In this document: positions 1 through 8,886 of the stretch, in pieces
Position numbering within the stretch: position 1 is the first letter of the stretch
Layout of the letters: every line of letters begins with the position of its first letter
Notes under the pieces: model-generated
What the model was told of the DNA's origin: nothing
The model's database searches: none
Seen by the model: only the letters and a program-made list of their open reading frames with translations
DNA from: Castellaniella sp.
Lineage (GTDB): Bacteria; Pseudomonadota; Gammaproteobacteria; Burkholderiales; Burkholderiaceae_B
Direction of reading: 5' to 3'
Assembly (NCBI GenBank): GCA_019104865.1
Contig: JAHRWZ010000025.1
Coordinates: 1 to 45,009, forward strand
DNA: 45,009 nucleotides
Position numbers and translations under genes: made by a program

Positions 1-515
1 AACTTCTTATCTCTGTCAAATCACCACCGGGGGAAACCTGAAATTCGCGGTTGGCAAATTTTGCCGCCTACAAACCCTGAATCCGGACCCGAAGCGTCTG
101 ACCAAAAAGGCCTTCTCACCTCGTCATCGAGCCTGCCATTAGAGCACTTGCGTGCCGGTCTGTCAAGCCAGACTTCCCTTCGGTCGAAACCGAAGTCTCG
201 CTGCCTGCCTGCGCCCCCAGTCGGGCACACAGGCCACAAACCAAGAACTTCAGCACCGTGTCTGGTGGGCAATAAACCCATCAGTTTCAGGGTTAACCCT
301 GACCACCTGGCGGCAAAGAGGCGCAACTATAGCACGGGATTTTGGCTACGTGCAAACGAAGGCCCTGCCGACCTTCACCGGAATCTGCATAGAGGCCCGT
401 GACTCCAAGAACAAAGGGTCCGGGCGAGGCCATCTCATTCCACCACCCGATGCGTCTGAACCGGGCCCCGCCCGCTTACACTACGCATCTGCTCTCATTG
501 CTCACGGATTTCCCC
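1..515. other. non-coding leader upstream of rmlA
   Basis: No open frame in these 515 bases looks like a real protein, and composition is less GC-rich than the genes around it. It holds a perfect 16-bp palindrome (287-302), a small 7-bp hairpin with loop CGAA (178-195), and a short inverted repeat GGCAAA-T-TTTGCC (53-65). I found no convincing -35/-10 pair; TACACT at 477-482 is a possible -10 for rmlA without a good -35. The frame containing rmlA stays open up to 399, but those extra 39 codons do not resemble the RmlA family. Confidence 0.6.
287..302. promoter_or_regulatory. 16-bp perfect palindrome upstream of rmlA, possible operator
   Basis: TCAGGGTTAACCCTGA is perfectly self-complementary and lies 214 bases before the rmlA start, in the only large non-coding stretch of the window. 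A homodimeric regulator site is a reasonable guess. No regulator is identified, and such palindromes also occur by chance about once per 45 kb. Confidence 0.35.
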
Positions 516-1394
516 ATGAAAGGCATTATTCTAGCTGGCGGCTCAGGCACACGACTGCATCCCATCACACGAGGCGTGTCCAAGCAGTTGCTGCCTATCT
601 ATGACAAACCCATGATCTATTACCCGCTGTCGGTGTTGATGCTGGCTGGCATCGAGGATGTGCTGGTGATCTCGACTCCCGACGATCTGCCCGGGTTTCA
701 ACGGCTCCTGGGCGACGGTGCGGATTTCGGCATCCATGTATCCTATGCGGAGCAACCCTCGCCTGACGGCCTGGCTCAGGCCTTTCTGATCGGGGCCGAC
801 TTCATCGGCACGAATCAGGTCTGCCTGGTACTGGGGGACAATATCTTCTATGGCTATGGGTTCAGCCAGATGCTGCACGACGCAGCTCAGCGTCCTCATG
901 GCGCCACGGTCTTCGGATATCGGGTCGCGGACCCGCAGCGTTTCGGCGTGGTGGAGTTCGATGCGGGTGGACGGGCGGTCTCGATCGAAGAAAAACCGTC
1001 GCTTCCCAAATCTCCCTATGCGGTGACCGGTCTGTACTTCTATGACAATGACGTGGTGAACATCGCCCGTCAGGTGGAGCCATCGGCGCGGGGCGAGTTG
1101 GAGATCACCGACGTGAACAACGCCTACCTGCGCCGCGGCGATCTGCATGTACAGGTGCTGGGCCGCGGTTTCGCCTGGCTGGACACCGGCACTCATGAAA
1201 GTTTGCTGGATGCGGGCACCTACGTGCAGACCATCGAACGGCGCCAGGGACAAAAAATCGCCTGCCTGGAGGAAATTGCCTTCAACAACGGCTGGCTCGA
1301 CCGCGCGGGCCTGATCGAGCGCGGCCAGCGGCTGGCAAAGACCGAATACGGCCAGTACCTACTGAGTCTGGCACAAGAAGGGGGCCGGCCATGA
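516..1394 (+). CDS. rmlA: glucose-1-phosphate thymidylyltransferase RmlA
   Basis: Cytoplasmic enzyme joining dTTP and glucose-1-phosphate to give dTDP-glucose, the first step of dTDP-L-rhamnose synthesis for LPS or other glycans. The 292-residue product has the usual length. It opens with the nucleotide-binding loop GGSGTRL (residues 8-14), then [11 protein letters not shown] (22-32), LGDN (106-109, metal-binding Asp) and EEKP (158-161), all RmlA signatures. The ATG at 516 was chosen because [14 protein letters not shown] is the normal N-terminus; the upstream in-frame extension is not conserved in character. It overlaps rmlC by four bases (ATGA). rmlB and rmlD lie about 20 kb away in this window. 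Confidence 0.95.
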   Translation: MKGIILAGGSGTRLHPITRGVSKQLLPIYDKPMIYYPLSVLMLAGIEDVLVISTPDDLPGFQRLLGDGADFGIHVSYAEQPSPDGLAQAFLIGADFIGTNQVCLVLGDNIFYGYGFSQMLHDAAQRPHGATVFGYRVADPQRFGVVEFDAGGRAVSIEEKPSLPKSPYAVTGLYFYDNDVVNIARQVEPSARGELEITDVNNAYLRRGDLHVQVLGRGFAWLDTGTHESLLDAGTYVQTIERRQGQKIACLEEIAFNNGWLDRAGLIERGQRLAKTEYGQYLLSLAQEGGRP

Positions 1395-1924
1395 AGGTCA
1401 CCGATACGTTCCTGCCAGGTGTGCGCATCATCGAGCCCCGGGTCTTTGGCGATACACGGGGGTTCTTCCTGGAATCCTTCAGCCTCCGGCGCTATCGGGA
1501 CGAAATGGGCATCGAGCTACCCTTCGTCCAGGACAATATCTCGCAGTCCATCCGGGGCGTGCTGCGGGGGCTGCATTTTCAACGCACCCACCCTCAGGGA
1601 AAACTCATTCAGGTCGTCCTCGGATCGGTCTTCGATGTCGCCGCCGATATTGATCCCGAATCGGCAACTTATGGCCAACACGTCGCTGTCGAGCTATCAG
1701 CCGAGAATCACCGGCAGCTGTGGATCCCGCCCGGCTACGCGCATGGCTTCTGCGTCACCAGCGATACCACGATCTTCCAGTACAAGTGCACCGACTATTA
1801 TGACCCCGATGACGAAGACGGCATTGCCTGGGACTGTCCAATACTGGACATACCCTGGCCAACCCGCCAGCCGATCTTGTCGGTGAAGGACCAACGGCTG
1901 CCGGGCTTGCCTGACAAGGCCTGA
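1391..1924 (+). CDS. rmlC: dTDP-4-dehydrorhamnose 3,5-epimerase RmlC
   Basis: Third enzyme of dTDP-L-rhamnose synthesis; it epimerises C3 and C5 of dTDP-4-keto-6-deoxyglucose. The 177-residue product is a complete cupin of normal size: RGFFLESF (about 23-30), QDNISQS (47-53), RGLHFQ with the catalytic His (62), QGKLIQV (69-75), and the KCTDYYDP loop with the conserved tyrosine (about 132-139). A strong AAGGGGG ribosome binding site lies in the end of rmlA, and start and stop overlap as ATGA, so the pair is translationally coupled. No rmlB or rmlD follows; the next gene is rng. Confidence 0.95.
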   Translation: MKVTDTFLPGVRIIEPRVFGDTRGFFLESFSLRRYRDEMGIELPFVQDNISQSIRGVLRGLHFQRTHPQGKLIQVVLGSVFDVAADIDPESATYGQHVAVELSAENHRQLWIPPGYAHGFCVTSDTTIFQYKCTDYYDPDDEDGIAWDCPILDIPWPTRQPILSVKDQRLPGLPDKA

Positions 1925-1954
1925 CGGGGAAGCCGCGCCAGAAGGTGATACAGT

Positions 1955-1977
1955 CAGGCCAGCATCCATTTGGCCTG
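1955..1977. terminator. hairpin between rmlC and rng
   Basis: CAGGCCA and TGGCCTG form a 7-bp stem around a 9-base loop, 30 bases after the rmlC stop. No T-run follows, so it may be a weak terminator, an mRNA-stabilising hairpin, or part of the rng leader. Confidence 0.35.
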
Positions 1978-2007
1978 TGCAACCCAGCGGCTCCGGAAAC
2001 CCACGTC

Positions 2008-3483
2008 ATGTCCCTCAATGAAGACATCCTGATCAACGTCACCCCCTTTGAAACCCGTGTGGCCCTGACGGCCCAGGGGGTCGTGCAGGAACTGCACATC
2101 GAGCGCAGTGTCCAGCGAGGCCACGTCGGCAATCTCTACCTGGGACGCGTGGCACGGGTATTGCCCGGCATGCAGAGCGCCTTCGTGGACATCGGTCAAG
2201 AGCGCGCCGCCTTCATCCATGTCGCCGACCTGCGGCAGAACCGACATGCGCGCAACAGCAGCGAGCATATCCCGCACACCCCCATCGAGAAACTGCTGTT
2301 CGAAGGTCAACCTCTGCTGGTTCAGGTGATCAAGGATGCAATGGGCACCAAGGGCGCGCGTCTGTCCACGCATATCAGCATCGCGGGGCGCATGCTGGTC
2401 TATCTGCCCCACGAACCGCACATCGGCGTCTCGCAACGCATCGATGACGAAGCCGAACGCAATGCCCTGCGCGAGCGGGTCCAGGCCCTGCAGCCGGCCG
2501 ACGAGCCGGGTGGGTTCATCGTCCGCACCCAGGCCGAAGGGGCCAGTGACGAGGAACTGACCGCGGACATCACCTACCTGCGCATGCTGTGGGTCAATAT
2601 CCAGGCACGCGTCCGCGAGGTTCCCGCCCCGTCTCCCGTCTATATCGAACTGACCCTGGCACAGCGCGTCCTGCGCGACATGGTAACGCCCGAGACCGGT
2701 GCCATCACGATCGATTCCCGCACGGTCACCCAAGAGCTGATCGACTGGGCACAGCGCTACACGCCTTCCGTGGTCGAACGCATCCATCACTACAGCGGCA
2801 ACCGTCCGTTGTTCGACACGGCCAACGTGGACGAGGAGATCGCCCGCGCACTGTCGCGTCGGGTGGACCTGAAGTCCGGTGGCTACCTGATCATCGACCA
2901 GACCGAGGCTCTGACCACGGTGGACGTCAACACGGGCGGCTACGTCGGCGGGCGCAATTTCGACGACACGATCTTCAAGACCAATCTCGAAGCGGCGGTC
3001 GCCATCGCACGCCAGCTGCGTCTGCGCAACCTGGGCGGGATCATCGTGCTGGATTTCATCGACATGGACGACGCCGGGCATCAGGCATCGGTCCTGGCCG
3101 AACTGCACAAGACCCTGTCGCACGACCGGACGCGGGTCACGGTGAGCGGTTTCAGCCAGTTGGGGCTGGTGGAAATGACACGCAAACGCACCCGGGATTC
3201 GCTGGCGCATCAGCTGTGCGAACCCTGCCCCACCTGTCAATCCCGCGGTTCGGTGCGCACGCCCCGCACCCTGTGCTACGAGATCCTTCGGGAAATCCTG
3301 CGCGAAGCGCGCCAGTTCAACCCCAAGGAATTCCGGATCGTCGCCTCGCAGGCGGTCATCGACCTGTTCCTAGAAGAAGAAAGCCAGCATCTGGCGATGC
3401 TGGGAGATTTCGTGGGCAAGCCGATTTCGCTGGCCGTGGAGGCCGGTTATGCACAGGAGCAGTACGATCTGGTGCTGCTGTGA
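2008..3483 (+). CDS. rng: ribonuclease G
   Basis: Single-strand-specific endoribonuclease of the RNase E/G family, which matures 16S rRNA 5' ends and degrades some mRNAs. At 491 residues it matches RNase G (about 490), without the long C-terminal scaffold of RNase E. Visible features are the N-terminal S1 RNA-binding domain (about 38-125), the catalytic aspartates in TVDVNTGGYVG (Asp306) and VLDFIDMDD (Asp349), and the zinc-link cysteines in CEPCPTC near residue 405. The ATG at 2008 starts MSLNEDILINVTPFETR, typical of the family; the 21-codon open extension upstream is rejected. It ends 7 bases before the convergent lipoprotein gene. Confidence 0.93.
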   Translation: MSLNEDILINVTPFETRVALTAQGVVQELHIERSVQRGHVGNLYLGRVARVLPGMQSAFVDIGQERAAFIHVADLRQNRHARNSSEHIPHTPIEKLLFEGQPLLVQVIKDAMGTKGARLSTHISIAGRMLVYLPHEPHIGVSQRIDDEAERNALRERVQALQPADEPGGFIVRTQAEGASDEELTADITYLRMLWVNIQARVREVPAPSPVYIELTLAQRVLRDMVTPETGAITIDSRTVTQELIDWAQRYTPSVVERIHHYSGNRPLFDTANVDEEIARALSRRVDLKSGGYLIIDQTEALTTVDVNTGGYVGGRNFDDTIFKTNLEAAVAIARQLRLRNLGGIIVLDFIDMDDAGHQASVLAELHKTLSHDRTRVTVSGFSQLGLVEMTRKRTRDSLAHQLCEPCPTCQSRGSVRTPRTLCYEILREILREARQFNPKEFRIVASQAVIDLFLEEESQHLAMLGDFVGKPISLAVEAGYAQEQYDLVLL

Positions 3484-3490
3484 TCAGGAC

Positions 3491-3922
3491 CTAATCGCTC
3501 AACTTGTTTTCCCAGCTGCTGTCGGCGCCGCACGTCTGCGGCTTCATCATCGCGGTCAACATCTCGTGCACCCGCGTCATCTGGCCGGAATAGTAGCTGT
3601 ACGCCTTCACATTGATGGTGCGGTTGTGCAGCAGCACCAAGCTCAGTACCACGCTGCGATCCCAGCCCGCATCGGGGGTTGGACGGTACACGACGCGGCC
3701 GAACGACGACTCGTTAGGCACCATCTCAAAGGTATAGGTCTGCCCACAGGCTGCGGCGTGGCGGAACAGGTTCTGCTGCACGCCCGAGAAATCGATCGGC
3801 AGGCGGCGGCGTTCCGTGATCTGGTAGCGGGGGGTTTCCAGTTCGTTCACCGTCAGGCCATGGGGCTGGCCGGCACACGCGGACAGCACCGCCAGGGATG
3901 CCAGGGCATAAACAGTCTTCAT
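3491..3922 (-). CDS. small hypothetical lipoprotein
   Basis: I do not recognise the family. The 143-residue product starts MKTVYALASLAVLSACAGQ: a short basic N-region, a hydrophobic segment and a lipobox LSAC, so it should be lipidated on Cys16 and sent to the inner leaflet of the outer membrane or remain on the inner membrane. The mature part is polar, with three further cysteines (residues near 61, 130 and the lipid Cys region) and no repeats. A longer in-frame start (3994) would bury the signal peptide and was rejected. It lies 77 bases downstream of msbA on the same strand and may be cotranscribed with it, which hints at an envelope role but proves nothing. Confidence 0.75.
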   Translation of the reverse strand: MKTVYALASLAVLSACAGQPHGLTVNELETPRYQITERRRLPIDFSGVQQNLFRHAAACGQTYTFEMVPNESSFGRVVYRPTPDAGWDRSVVLSLVLLHNRTINVKAYSYYSGQMTRVHEMLTAMMKPQTCGADSSWENKLSD

Positions 3923-3999
3923 CAGAGGCTCCAGAAAGCAGGATCCGGTTCCGATGACTCGCCGGATCCCGGTATCCAGGATCAAGCGGGGCATCGGGT

Positions 4000-5793
4000 T
4001 CAGGGGATAGGGGTGTCCGACATATCGTCCTGAAACTGCAGACGATACAGCGTGGCGTACAGGCCGCCCAGGGCCAGAAGGTCGGCATGGGGGCCTTCCT
4101 CGACGATGCGGCCCTGGTCCAGCACGACAATGCGGTCCGCCTTCTGCACCGTGCTGAGACGGTGGGCGATCACCAGCGTCGTGCGACCCGCCATCAGACG
4201 TTCCAGCGATGCCTGCACCTGACGCTCGGATTCGTTGTCCAGCGCCGAGGTCGCTTCGTCCAGGATCAGGATGGGGGCGTCCTTGATGAGCGCGCGGGCA
4301 ATCGCCAGACGCTGACGCTGGCCCCCGGACAACATATTGGCGTTGCTGCCGACCTGAGTATGGATCCCATCGGGCAGGCTGTCGACGAAATCCAGCAGGC
4401 TGGCGGCCTCAAGCGCCGCTCGCACGCGGGGTTCAGGGACGTCGCCCTGAACCCCGTAGGCGACGTTTTCCGCAATGGTGCCCTCGAACATGACGACATC
4501 CTGGCTGACCAGCGACAGCTGCGAACGCAGGGATCGCAGGCGGAATTCCCGCACGTCGACACCATCGATCAGGACCTGCCCCTCCGTGGGTTCGATGAAG
4601 CGCGGCAGTAGGTTCACCAAGGTGGTCTTGCCGCTGCCCGAGCGCCCCACCAGGGCTACGGTCTGGCCTGCCGACACCGAAAGGGAGACCGCATCCAGCG
4701 TATCGTGTGCCGCATCCGGGTAGCGCTGGGTGACCGCGCGGAAATCCACCTGCCCCTTCAGGCGGCCTTCGATGGTGCGGCTGCCGGCGTCCTGTTCGAT
4801 CGGTTCGTCCACAAGCGAGAACACGCTCTCGGCCGAGATCAGCATACGCTGCGTCGCACCCGCAATGTTGGTCAAACGCTTGAGCGGGTCGAAAATCTGC
4901 CCCAGCGCCGCCATGAAGGCGGCGAAGCTGCCGACCGTCAAACCCTGATGGTTGGCCTGATACAGAGCCACGGCGACGACGATGGCCACCGACAGTGCCA
5001 CAAAGAACTGCGAAATCGGTGACATGGCGGAATCGGCGCTGGCCGCCCGCATGGCGAATCGCCGCAGCCGGGCATTGACGTAGCTGAAGCGATCCCGTTC
5101 CCGGGCGTAGCCGTCGAAGAGCTTGATTACGCGCTGGCCCGCGATGCCTTCGGATACGACCCGGGTCAGTTCCGCATTCATGTTGATGGTGTCGCGGTTG
5201 ATGCGGCGCAGCCGGCGCACGAAATAGCGCCCGGTCAGCACGGACAACGGCAACATGATCAGCACGATCAGCGTCAGCTGCCAGGACATGTACAGCAGGA
5301 CAGCCAGCAGCGCCACCACGGTCAGGGATTCGCGCACGAGCACGCGGACGACCTCGGTGGACAGGCCACTGACGTTGCCCGCGTCGATCGTGAAGCGATT
5401 GAGCAGACGGCCCCGGTCGCGGCCCCGGAAGGTTTCGTCCGACATCCCCAGCAGGCGCTCGAACATGTCGCGACGCAGCCCCAGCAGCATGTTGTTGGCA
5501 ACCCAGGACATGAGGTACGTACCCGCGAAGGTCGTCAGTCCGCGCACCAGCATCAGGCCGACGACCGTCAGCGGGATCGACCAGACGTAGGAGGGTTCGG
5601 TGCCGGTGAAGCCTTCGTCGAGCAGCGGCTTCATGATGACGGCCAGCAGCGGCTGAGTCGCGGAGGCGACGCTGAGCAGCACCAGCGCCAGCAGGCCCAC
5701 TTTCCAGTCCTTGCCCAGGCGAGTGTAAATCTGGCGCCACAGTTCGAGCCGCACGGGGCGGCTGTCAGTCGTTGGATCGGGATTGGCTTTCAA
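4000..5793 (-). CDS. msbA: lipid A export ABC transporter MsbA (permease-ATPase)
   Basis: Inner-membrane half-transporter, active as a homodimer, that flips lipid A-core from the cytoplasmic to the periplasmic leaflet. The 597 residues comprise a six-helix exporter domain (about 30-320) and an ATPase domain with Walker A GRSGSGKTT (about 382-390), signature LSGGQRQR (about 486), Walker B LILDEATSALD (about 507) and switch histidine in IAHRLST (about 542). Length and order match MsbA. The start is TTG (antisense of CAA at 5791-5793), preceded by an AGAGAG ribosome binding site; a GTG at 5754 is the alternative. It diverges from a GT9 glycosyltransferase gene, consistent with LPS assembly. Confidence 0.92.
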   Translation of the reverse strand: MKANPDPTTDSRPVRLELWRQIYTRLGKDWKVGLLALVLLSVASATQPLLAVIMKPLLDEGFTGTEPSYVWSIPLTVVGLMLVRGLTTFAGTYLMSWVANNMLLGLRRDMFERLLGMSDETFRGRDRGRLLNRFTIDAGNVSGLSTEVVRVLVRESLTVVALLAVLLYMSWQLTLIVLIMLPLSVLTGRYFVRRLRRINRDTINMNAELTRVVSEGIAGQRVIKLFDGYARERDRFSYVNARLRRFAMRAASADSAMSPISQFFVALSVAIVVAVALYQANHQGLTVGSFAAFMAALGQIFDPLKRLTNIAGATQRMLISAESVFSLVDEPIEQDAGSRTIEGRLKGQVDFRAVTQRYPDAAHDTLDAVSLSVSAGQTVALVGRSGSGKTTLVNLLPRFIEPTEGQVLIDGVDVREFRLRSLRSQLSLVSQDVVMFEGTIAENVAYGVQGDVPEPRVRAALEAASLLDFVDSLPDGIHTQVGSNANMLSGGQRQRLAIARALIKDAPILILDEATSALDNESERQVQASLERLMAGRTTLVIAHRLSTVQKADRIVVLDQGRIVEEGPHADLLALGGLYATLYRLQFQDDMSDTPIP

Positions 5794-5834
5794 CCGGCAC
5801 GCTCTCTTATATACTGTCGTGAATCACGCATTTT

Positions 5835-5873
5835 AGCCCGCCGACAGACTGACTCCATGGCGGGCTGTCGGAG
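5835..5873 (+). promoter_or_regulatory. two mutually exclusive hairpins over the GT9 gene leader and RBS
   Basis: Hairpin A pairs AGCCCGCC (5835-5842) with GGCGGGCT (5859-5866). Hairpin B pairs CCGACAG (5841-5847) with CTGTCGG (5865-5871). The arms overlap, so only one can form. Hairpin B covers half of the GGAG ribosome binding site (5870-5873) of the downstream gene; hairpin A leaves it open. This resembles a translational switch, but no ligand or leader peptide is evident. Confidence 0.4.
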
Positions 5874-5881
5874 CACCCGCG

Positions 5882-6859
5882 TTGACACCTGCCTCCCGCC
5901 CCGCCCTTTATGTGCGCCTGCCCAACTGGGTGGGCGACGTCTGCATGAGCCTGCCCAGTCTCCAGGCCCTGCTGGATACGGGCCTGCCGGTCGTCGTCTG
6001 CGCCCGCCCCTGGGCGCAGGATCTGCTGGCCGCCTATCCGCTGGCCGGTTTCGTCCCGATCCGCGGCGCCTGGCGCACGGATCGCGCGGCGGTGCGCCAA
6101 CATATCCGTCAGGCCCGACACAGCCACGTCCGGGGCCTGCTGCTGCCGGATTCACTGTCCAGCGCGCTGGTCTTCCGCTTTGCCGGCATCCCCTGCGCGG
6201 GCTACCGTGACGACGGACGCAGCCTGATCCTGCGCTGGCCATGCCGCAAACCCGGCGCACCGCTACATGCCGTGCAGTCCTGGTACCACCTGACGCGGTT
6301 CGCGCTGACGCAATGGCACCTGCCTGGCACGCCGGCCCAGCCGGCCGACGAACTGGACTGGATCGCAGCTCCTCAGCATGAAGCCCAGGCGGCGCAGGCC
6401 ATGGCGCAGGCGGGCCTGACCCGAAACACCTTCGTGCTGATCGCGCCGACCGCCACCGGCCTGCACAAGGGCCGAGTCAAGGCCTGGTCCGGCTTCGACA
6501 GCCTGACCCAATCCCTGCAGGCGCGCGGCATCCCTGTGGTGATGGCTCCTCCGCCCGCGGAACGCTCAGCGGCCGAAATCGCAGCCCCCAGCGCGCGAAT
6601 GCTGCCAGCCCTCGGGCTGGGCGCCTTTGCCGCGCTGACCCGCCAGGCCGCACTGGTCGTCTGCAACGACTCCGGGGTGTCGCATCTGGCGGCGGCGGCC
6701 CGCGCCCGCCAGATCACCCTGTTCGGGGTCACCGACCCCAACCGCACCGGGCCGTGGTCCAACCGCGCCCGGCGCCTGGGGCGGATGGATGCCTGGCCTG
6801 GCGCCCCTGATGTCCTGTCCACCGCACTCGAAATCCTGGATACCCCGCCTGCCACATGA
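5882..6859 (+). CDS. glycosyltransferase family 9 (ADP-heptose:LPS heptosyltransferase-like)
   Basis: Probably transfers a heptose from an ADP-heptose donor to the growing LPS core on the cytoplasmic face. The 325-residue product has the GT9 opening VRLPNWVGDVCMSLPSL (about 10-26) and the GT9 signature VVCNDSGVSHLAAA (about 257-270) of WaaC/WaaF/WaaQ-type enzymes. Which core position it serves cannot be told from sequence alone. The start is TTG at 5882, supported by GGAG at 5870-5873 and by an N-terminus that starts just before the first strand. It overlaps the next gene by four bases (ATGA) and diverges from msbA, another LPS gene. Confidence 0.85.
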   Translation: MTPASRPALYVRLPNWVGDVCMSLPSLQALLDTGLPVVVCARPWAQDLLAAYPLAGFVPIRGAWRTDRAAVRQHIRQARHSHVRGLLLPDSLSSALVFRFAGIPCAGYRDDGRSLILRWPCRKPGAPLHAVQSWYHLTRFALTQWHLPGTPAQPADELDWIAAPQHEAQAAQAMAQAGLTRNTFVLIAPTATGLHKGRVKAWSGFDSLTQSLQARGIPVVMAPPPAERSAAEIAAPSARMLPALGLGAFAALTRQAALVVCNDSGVSHLAAAARARQITLFGVTDPNRTGPWSNRARRLGRMDAWPGAPDVLSTALEILDTPPAT

Positions 6860-7620
6860 GCTTGTCCGAATTTCTGGCCAATCTGGTCATTCCGCTGAAT
6901 CTCTCGATCACCCTGCTGGTTCTGGCTGTCATCCTGTTCATCCTGAGGTGGCGCAAGACCGCTGCCTTTCTGACGGTCGGCGCGCTGGCCTGGGTGGTGT
7001 TCTGGTCCCTGCCAACCTCGTCGCTGTGGGCCGGTGGACTGCTGGAACAGCGCTACCCGAGTGAGCCACCAGCATCATTGCCCACCGCTCAGGCCATCGT
7101 CGTCCTGGGCGGCAACACCGCCAATGGCCGGCAGAACTGGTTCGAATCCTTCGACCGCAAGACCGCCACGCTGCGCACCGACACAGCGGCCAAGCTGTAC
7201 GCGGCCGGGCGCGCGCCTCTGATCATCGTCTCGGGCGCCGCGCTGGACGGCGGAATGAGCGAGGCCCGCATGATGACCCAGGCCCTGGAGCATGACGGGA
7301 TCCCGACCGGCGCCATCCTGCAGGAGGACCACAGCCTGACGACCCACCAGAATGCCGTCTATACCGCCCGCTTGCTGCGCCAGCACGACATCCGGACGTT
7401 CCTGCTGGTGACCTCGGCCCTGCACATGCCGCGCGCCATGGCCAGCTTCCAGAAGCAAGGGCTGAATCCGATCCCGGCGCCATCGCCCCCGCAAATCGTG
7501 GTGCCTCGAGAGCTGGATTTCTCGTTCTGGCTACCCGACTGGCGCGCCCTGACGGCCAGCCGCTCCATTGTCAAGGAATACCTGGGTCTGCTGGTCTACT
7601 GGATACGCGGCTGGGCTTGA
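6856..7620 (+). CDS. DUF218 / ElyC-YdcF-SanA family membrane protein
   Basis: The 254-residue product has two N-terminal membrane helices (about 8-31 and 36-56) followed by a DUF218 domain with AIVVLGGN (about 82-89), IIVSGAA (about 122-128), an acidic/His-rich core with LTTHQNAVYTARLL, and LVTSALHMPRA. E. coli ElyC and SanA, of this family, act in envelope and peptidoglycan precursor integrity; the exact biochemical activity is unsettled. ATGA overlap with the GT9 gene places it in an envelope operon. It converges on a GT4 gene with 48 bases between. Function beyond family level is inference. Confidence 0.8.
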   Translation: MSLSEFLANLVIPLNLSITLLVLAVILFILRWRKTAAFLTVGALAWVVFWSLPTSSLWAGGLLEQRYPSEPPASLPTAQAIVVLGGNTANGRQNWFESFDRKTATLRTDTAAKLYAAGRAPLIIVSGAALDGGMSEARMMTQALEHDGIPTGAILQEDHSLTTHQNAVYTARLLRQHDIRTFLLVTSALHMPRAMASFQKQGLNPIPAPSPPQIVVPRELDFSFWLPDWRALTASRSIVKEYLGLLVYWIRGWA

Positions 7621-7668
7621 CACGGGCGAGCTCTGCCGACCGTCCGTCCCGGGAACACGCGTGGTGGG

Positions 7669-8886
7669 TCAGCGTGAAAGGCTATCGCGTTCGCGCAGGA
7701 TTTCGGCATACAGCCCGATGTATTGCCGGGCGACCTCTGGCCAGGCATGACGCGCCAGAACCGCACGCATGCCGGTTCGCAAGTGATCACGCAAGACCGG
7801 ATCCGAGCGCAGCCGCTCGATCGCAGCGGCCAGTTCGTCGGCTCGTTCGGGATGGCTCAGGACCAGTGCCTCGTCTCCGGGCGTGACATATTGGGCGAAG
7901 CCGCACCAGGGCGCCGGACTGAGAATCACGGGTAGCCCGTAGGACATGGCTTCCAGAGGTGCCATGCCGAAGCTGTCGTTCAGCGTGGGGTGAGCGTACA
8001 GGTCGGCCGCCTGATAATAAGGCGCCACCTGCGAGGTTTCCGCCACCAGATGGACTCGCTGGCGCACAGCCTCGGGCGCGCGGGCAACACAGTCGCGCGA
8101 CGCCGGATTAGCGCCGACGACCAGCAGCAGAACATCGGCCGGCAGGCGTTCAAGCGCCTGCAGCACGGTGGGCAGGCCCTTGCGCATGGGATTACGCGCC
8201 ACCAGCAGGCACAAGGTGCCCTGCGCCGGCAGGCCCAACGCCTGGCGCTGTTCGCGCCGCTGATCGGCGGACACCGGCGGCGGCATCGCAACCCCGGGTG
8301 CGATCACCGGGAACTGCGCGGCTGGCTTGCCATAGGCTTCTTCCAGCTGACGTGCAATGAGTTGCGAGACCGCCACCACCCGATGCGCCGGACGCATCGC
8401 CACGCGCCGGGCCTCCAGTCCGAGATATGTTTGGACACGAGGGCTGACGAAAGACAGCAGACGCTTGATCACCGGCATGGGTTGCACCCGCCAGCGATAC
8501 CGCACCGGCGTCACGTGCACGACCTCGATGTCGCCGCACCACCCATTCATATGCGAATGGACGATGTCGAACCCCTGCCGGGTCGCTCGTGCCGCCCGGC
8601 GGGCAAACAGCCAGACACGAATCCAGCTGGGCCAGCGACGGCCGATGCGCAGGGGATGAAACGGCAGTTTCAGCTCGCAGGCAGGATCGTATTCCCGCGC
8701 AAAGACCGTGATCCGGTGACCGGCCGCGGACAATTCGCGCATCAGCGCCACACCATAGGCCTCGGCCCCGCCAAACCGGCTGCCGAAGCGGTCCACGACG
8801 AAGGCGATGGACAGCCCCGCATCCCCGGTGGAAGCGACGGGCGCGGTGACCCGGACCGGTTCCGGGCGGGTCGACGCGGTGCTCAT
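7669..8886 (-). CDS. glycosyltransferase family 4, probable LPS core enzyme
   Basis: A 405-residue GT-B fold transferase, last gene of the minus-strand run starting at hrpA. It has a Gly-rich N-terminal acceptor loop (RFGSRFGGAEAYGVALMREL, about 34-53), and in the C-terminal donor half LLVARNPMRKGLPTVLQAL and the GT4 E-x7-E region PTLNDSFGMAPLEAMSYGLPV. It resembles WaaG-type (LPS glucosyltransferase I) enzymes, but the sugar is unknown. The ATG at 8886 overlaps the stop of the upstream deacetylase (ATGA). The reading frame stays open further upstream only as a shadow of that deacetylase, so the longer start was rejected. Confidence 0.87.
   Translation of the reverse strand: MSTASTRPEPVRVTAPVASTGDAGLSIAFVVDRFGSRFGGAEAYGVALMRELSAAGHRITVFAREYDPACELKLPFHPLRIGRRWPSWIRVWLFARRAARATRQGFDIVHSHMNGWCGDIEVVHVTPVRYRWRVQPMPVIKRLLSFVSPRVQTYLGLEARRVAMRPAHRVVAVSQLIARQLEEAYGKPAAQFPVIAPGVAMPPPVSADQRREQRQALGLPAQGTLCLLVARNPMRKGLPTVLQALERLPADVLLLVVGANPASRDCVARAPEAVRQRVHLVAETSQVAPYYQAADLYAHPTLNDSFGMAPLEAMSYGLPVILSPAPWCGFAQYVTPGDEALVLSHPERADELAAAIERLRSDPVLRDHLRTGMRAVLARHAWPEVARQYIGLYAEILRERDSLSR

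Noticed and set aside
61..402. Short open frames in the leader before rmlA on both strands
   Set aside because: No ribosome binding sites, no similarity to any family I know, and overlapping frames on both strands.
5808..5815. AT-rich TATATACT between msbA and GT9 as a bidirectional promoter
   Set aside because: Looks like a -10 on both strands, but neither side has a reasonable -35 and the symmetry is imperfect; not strong enough to list as a promoter.
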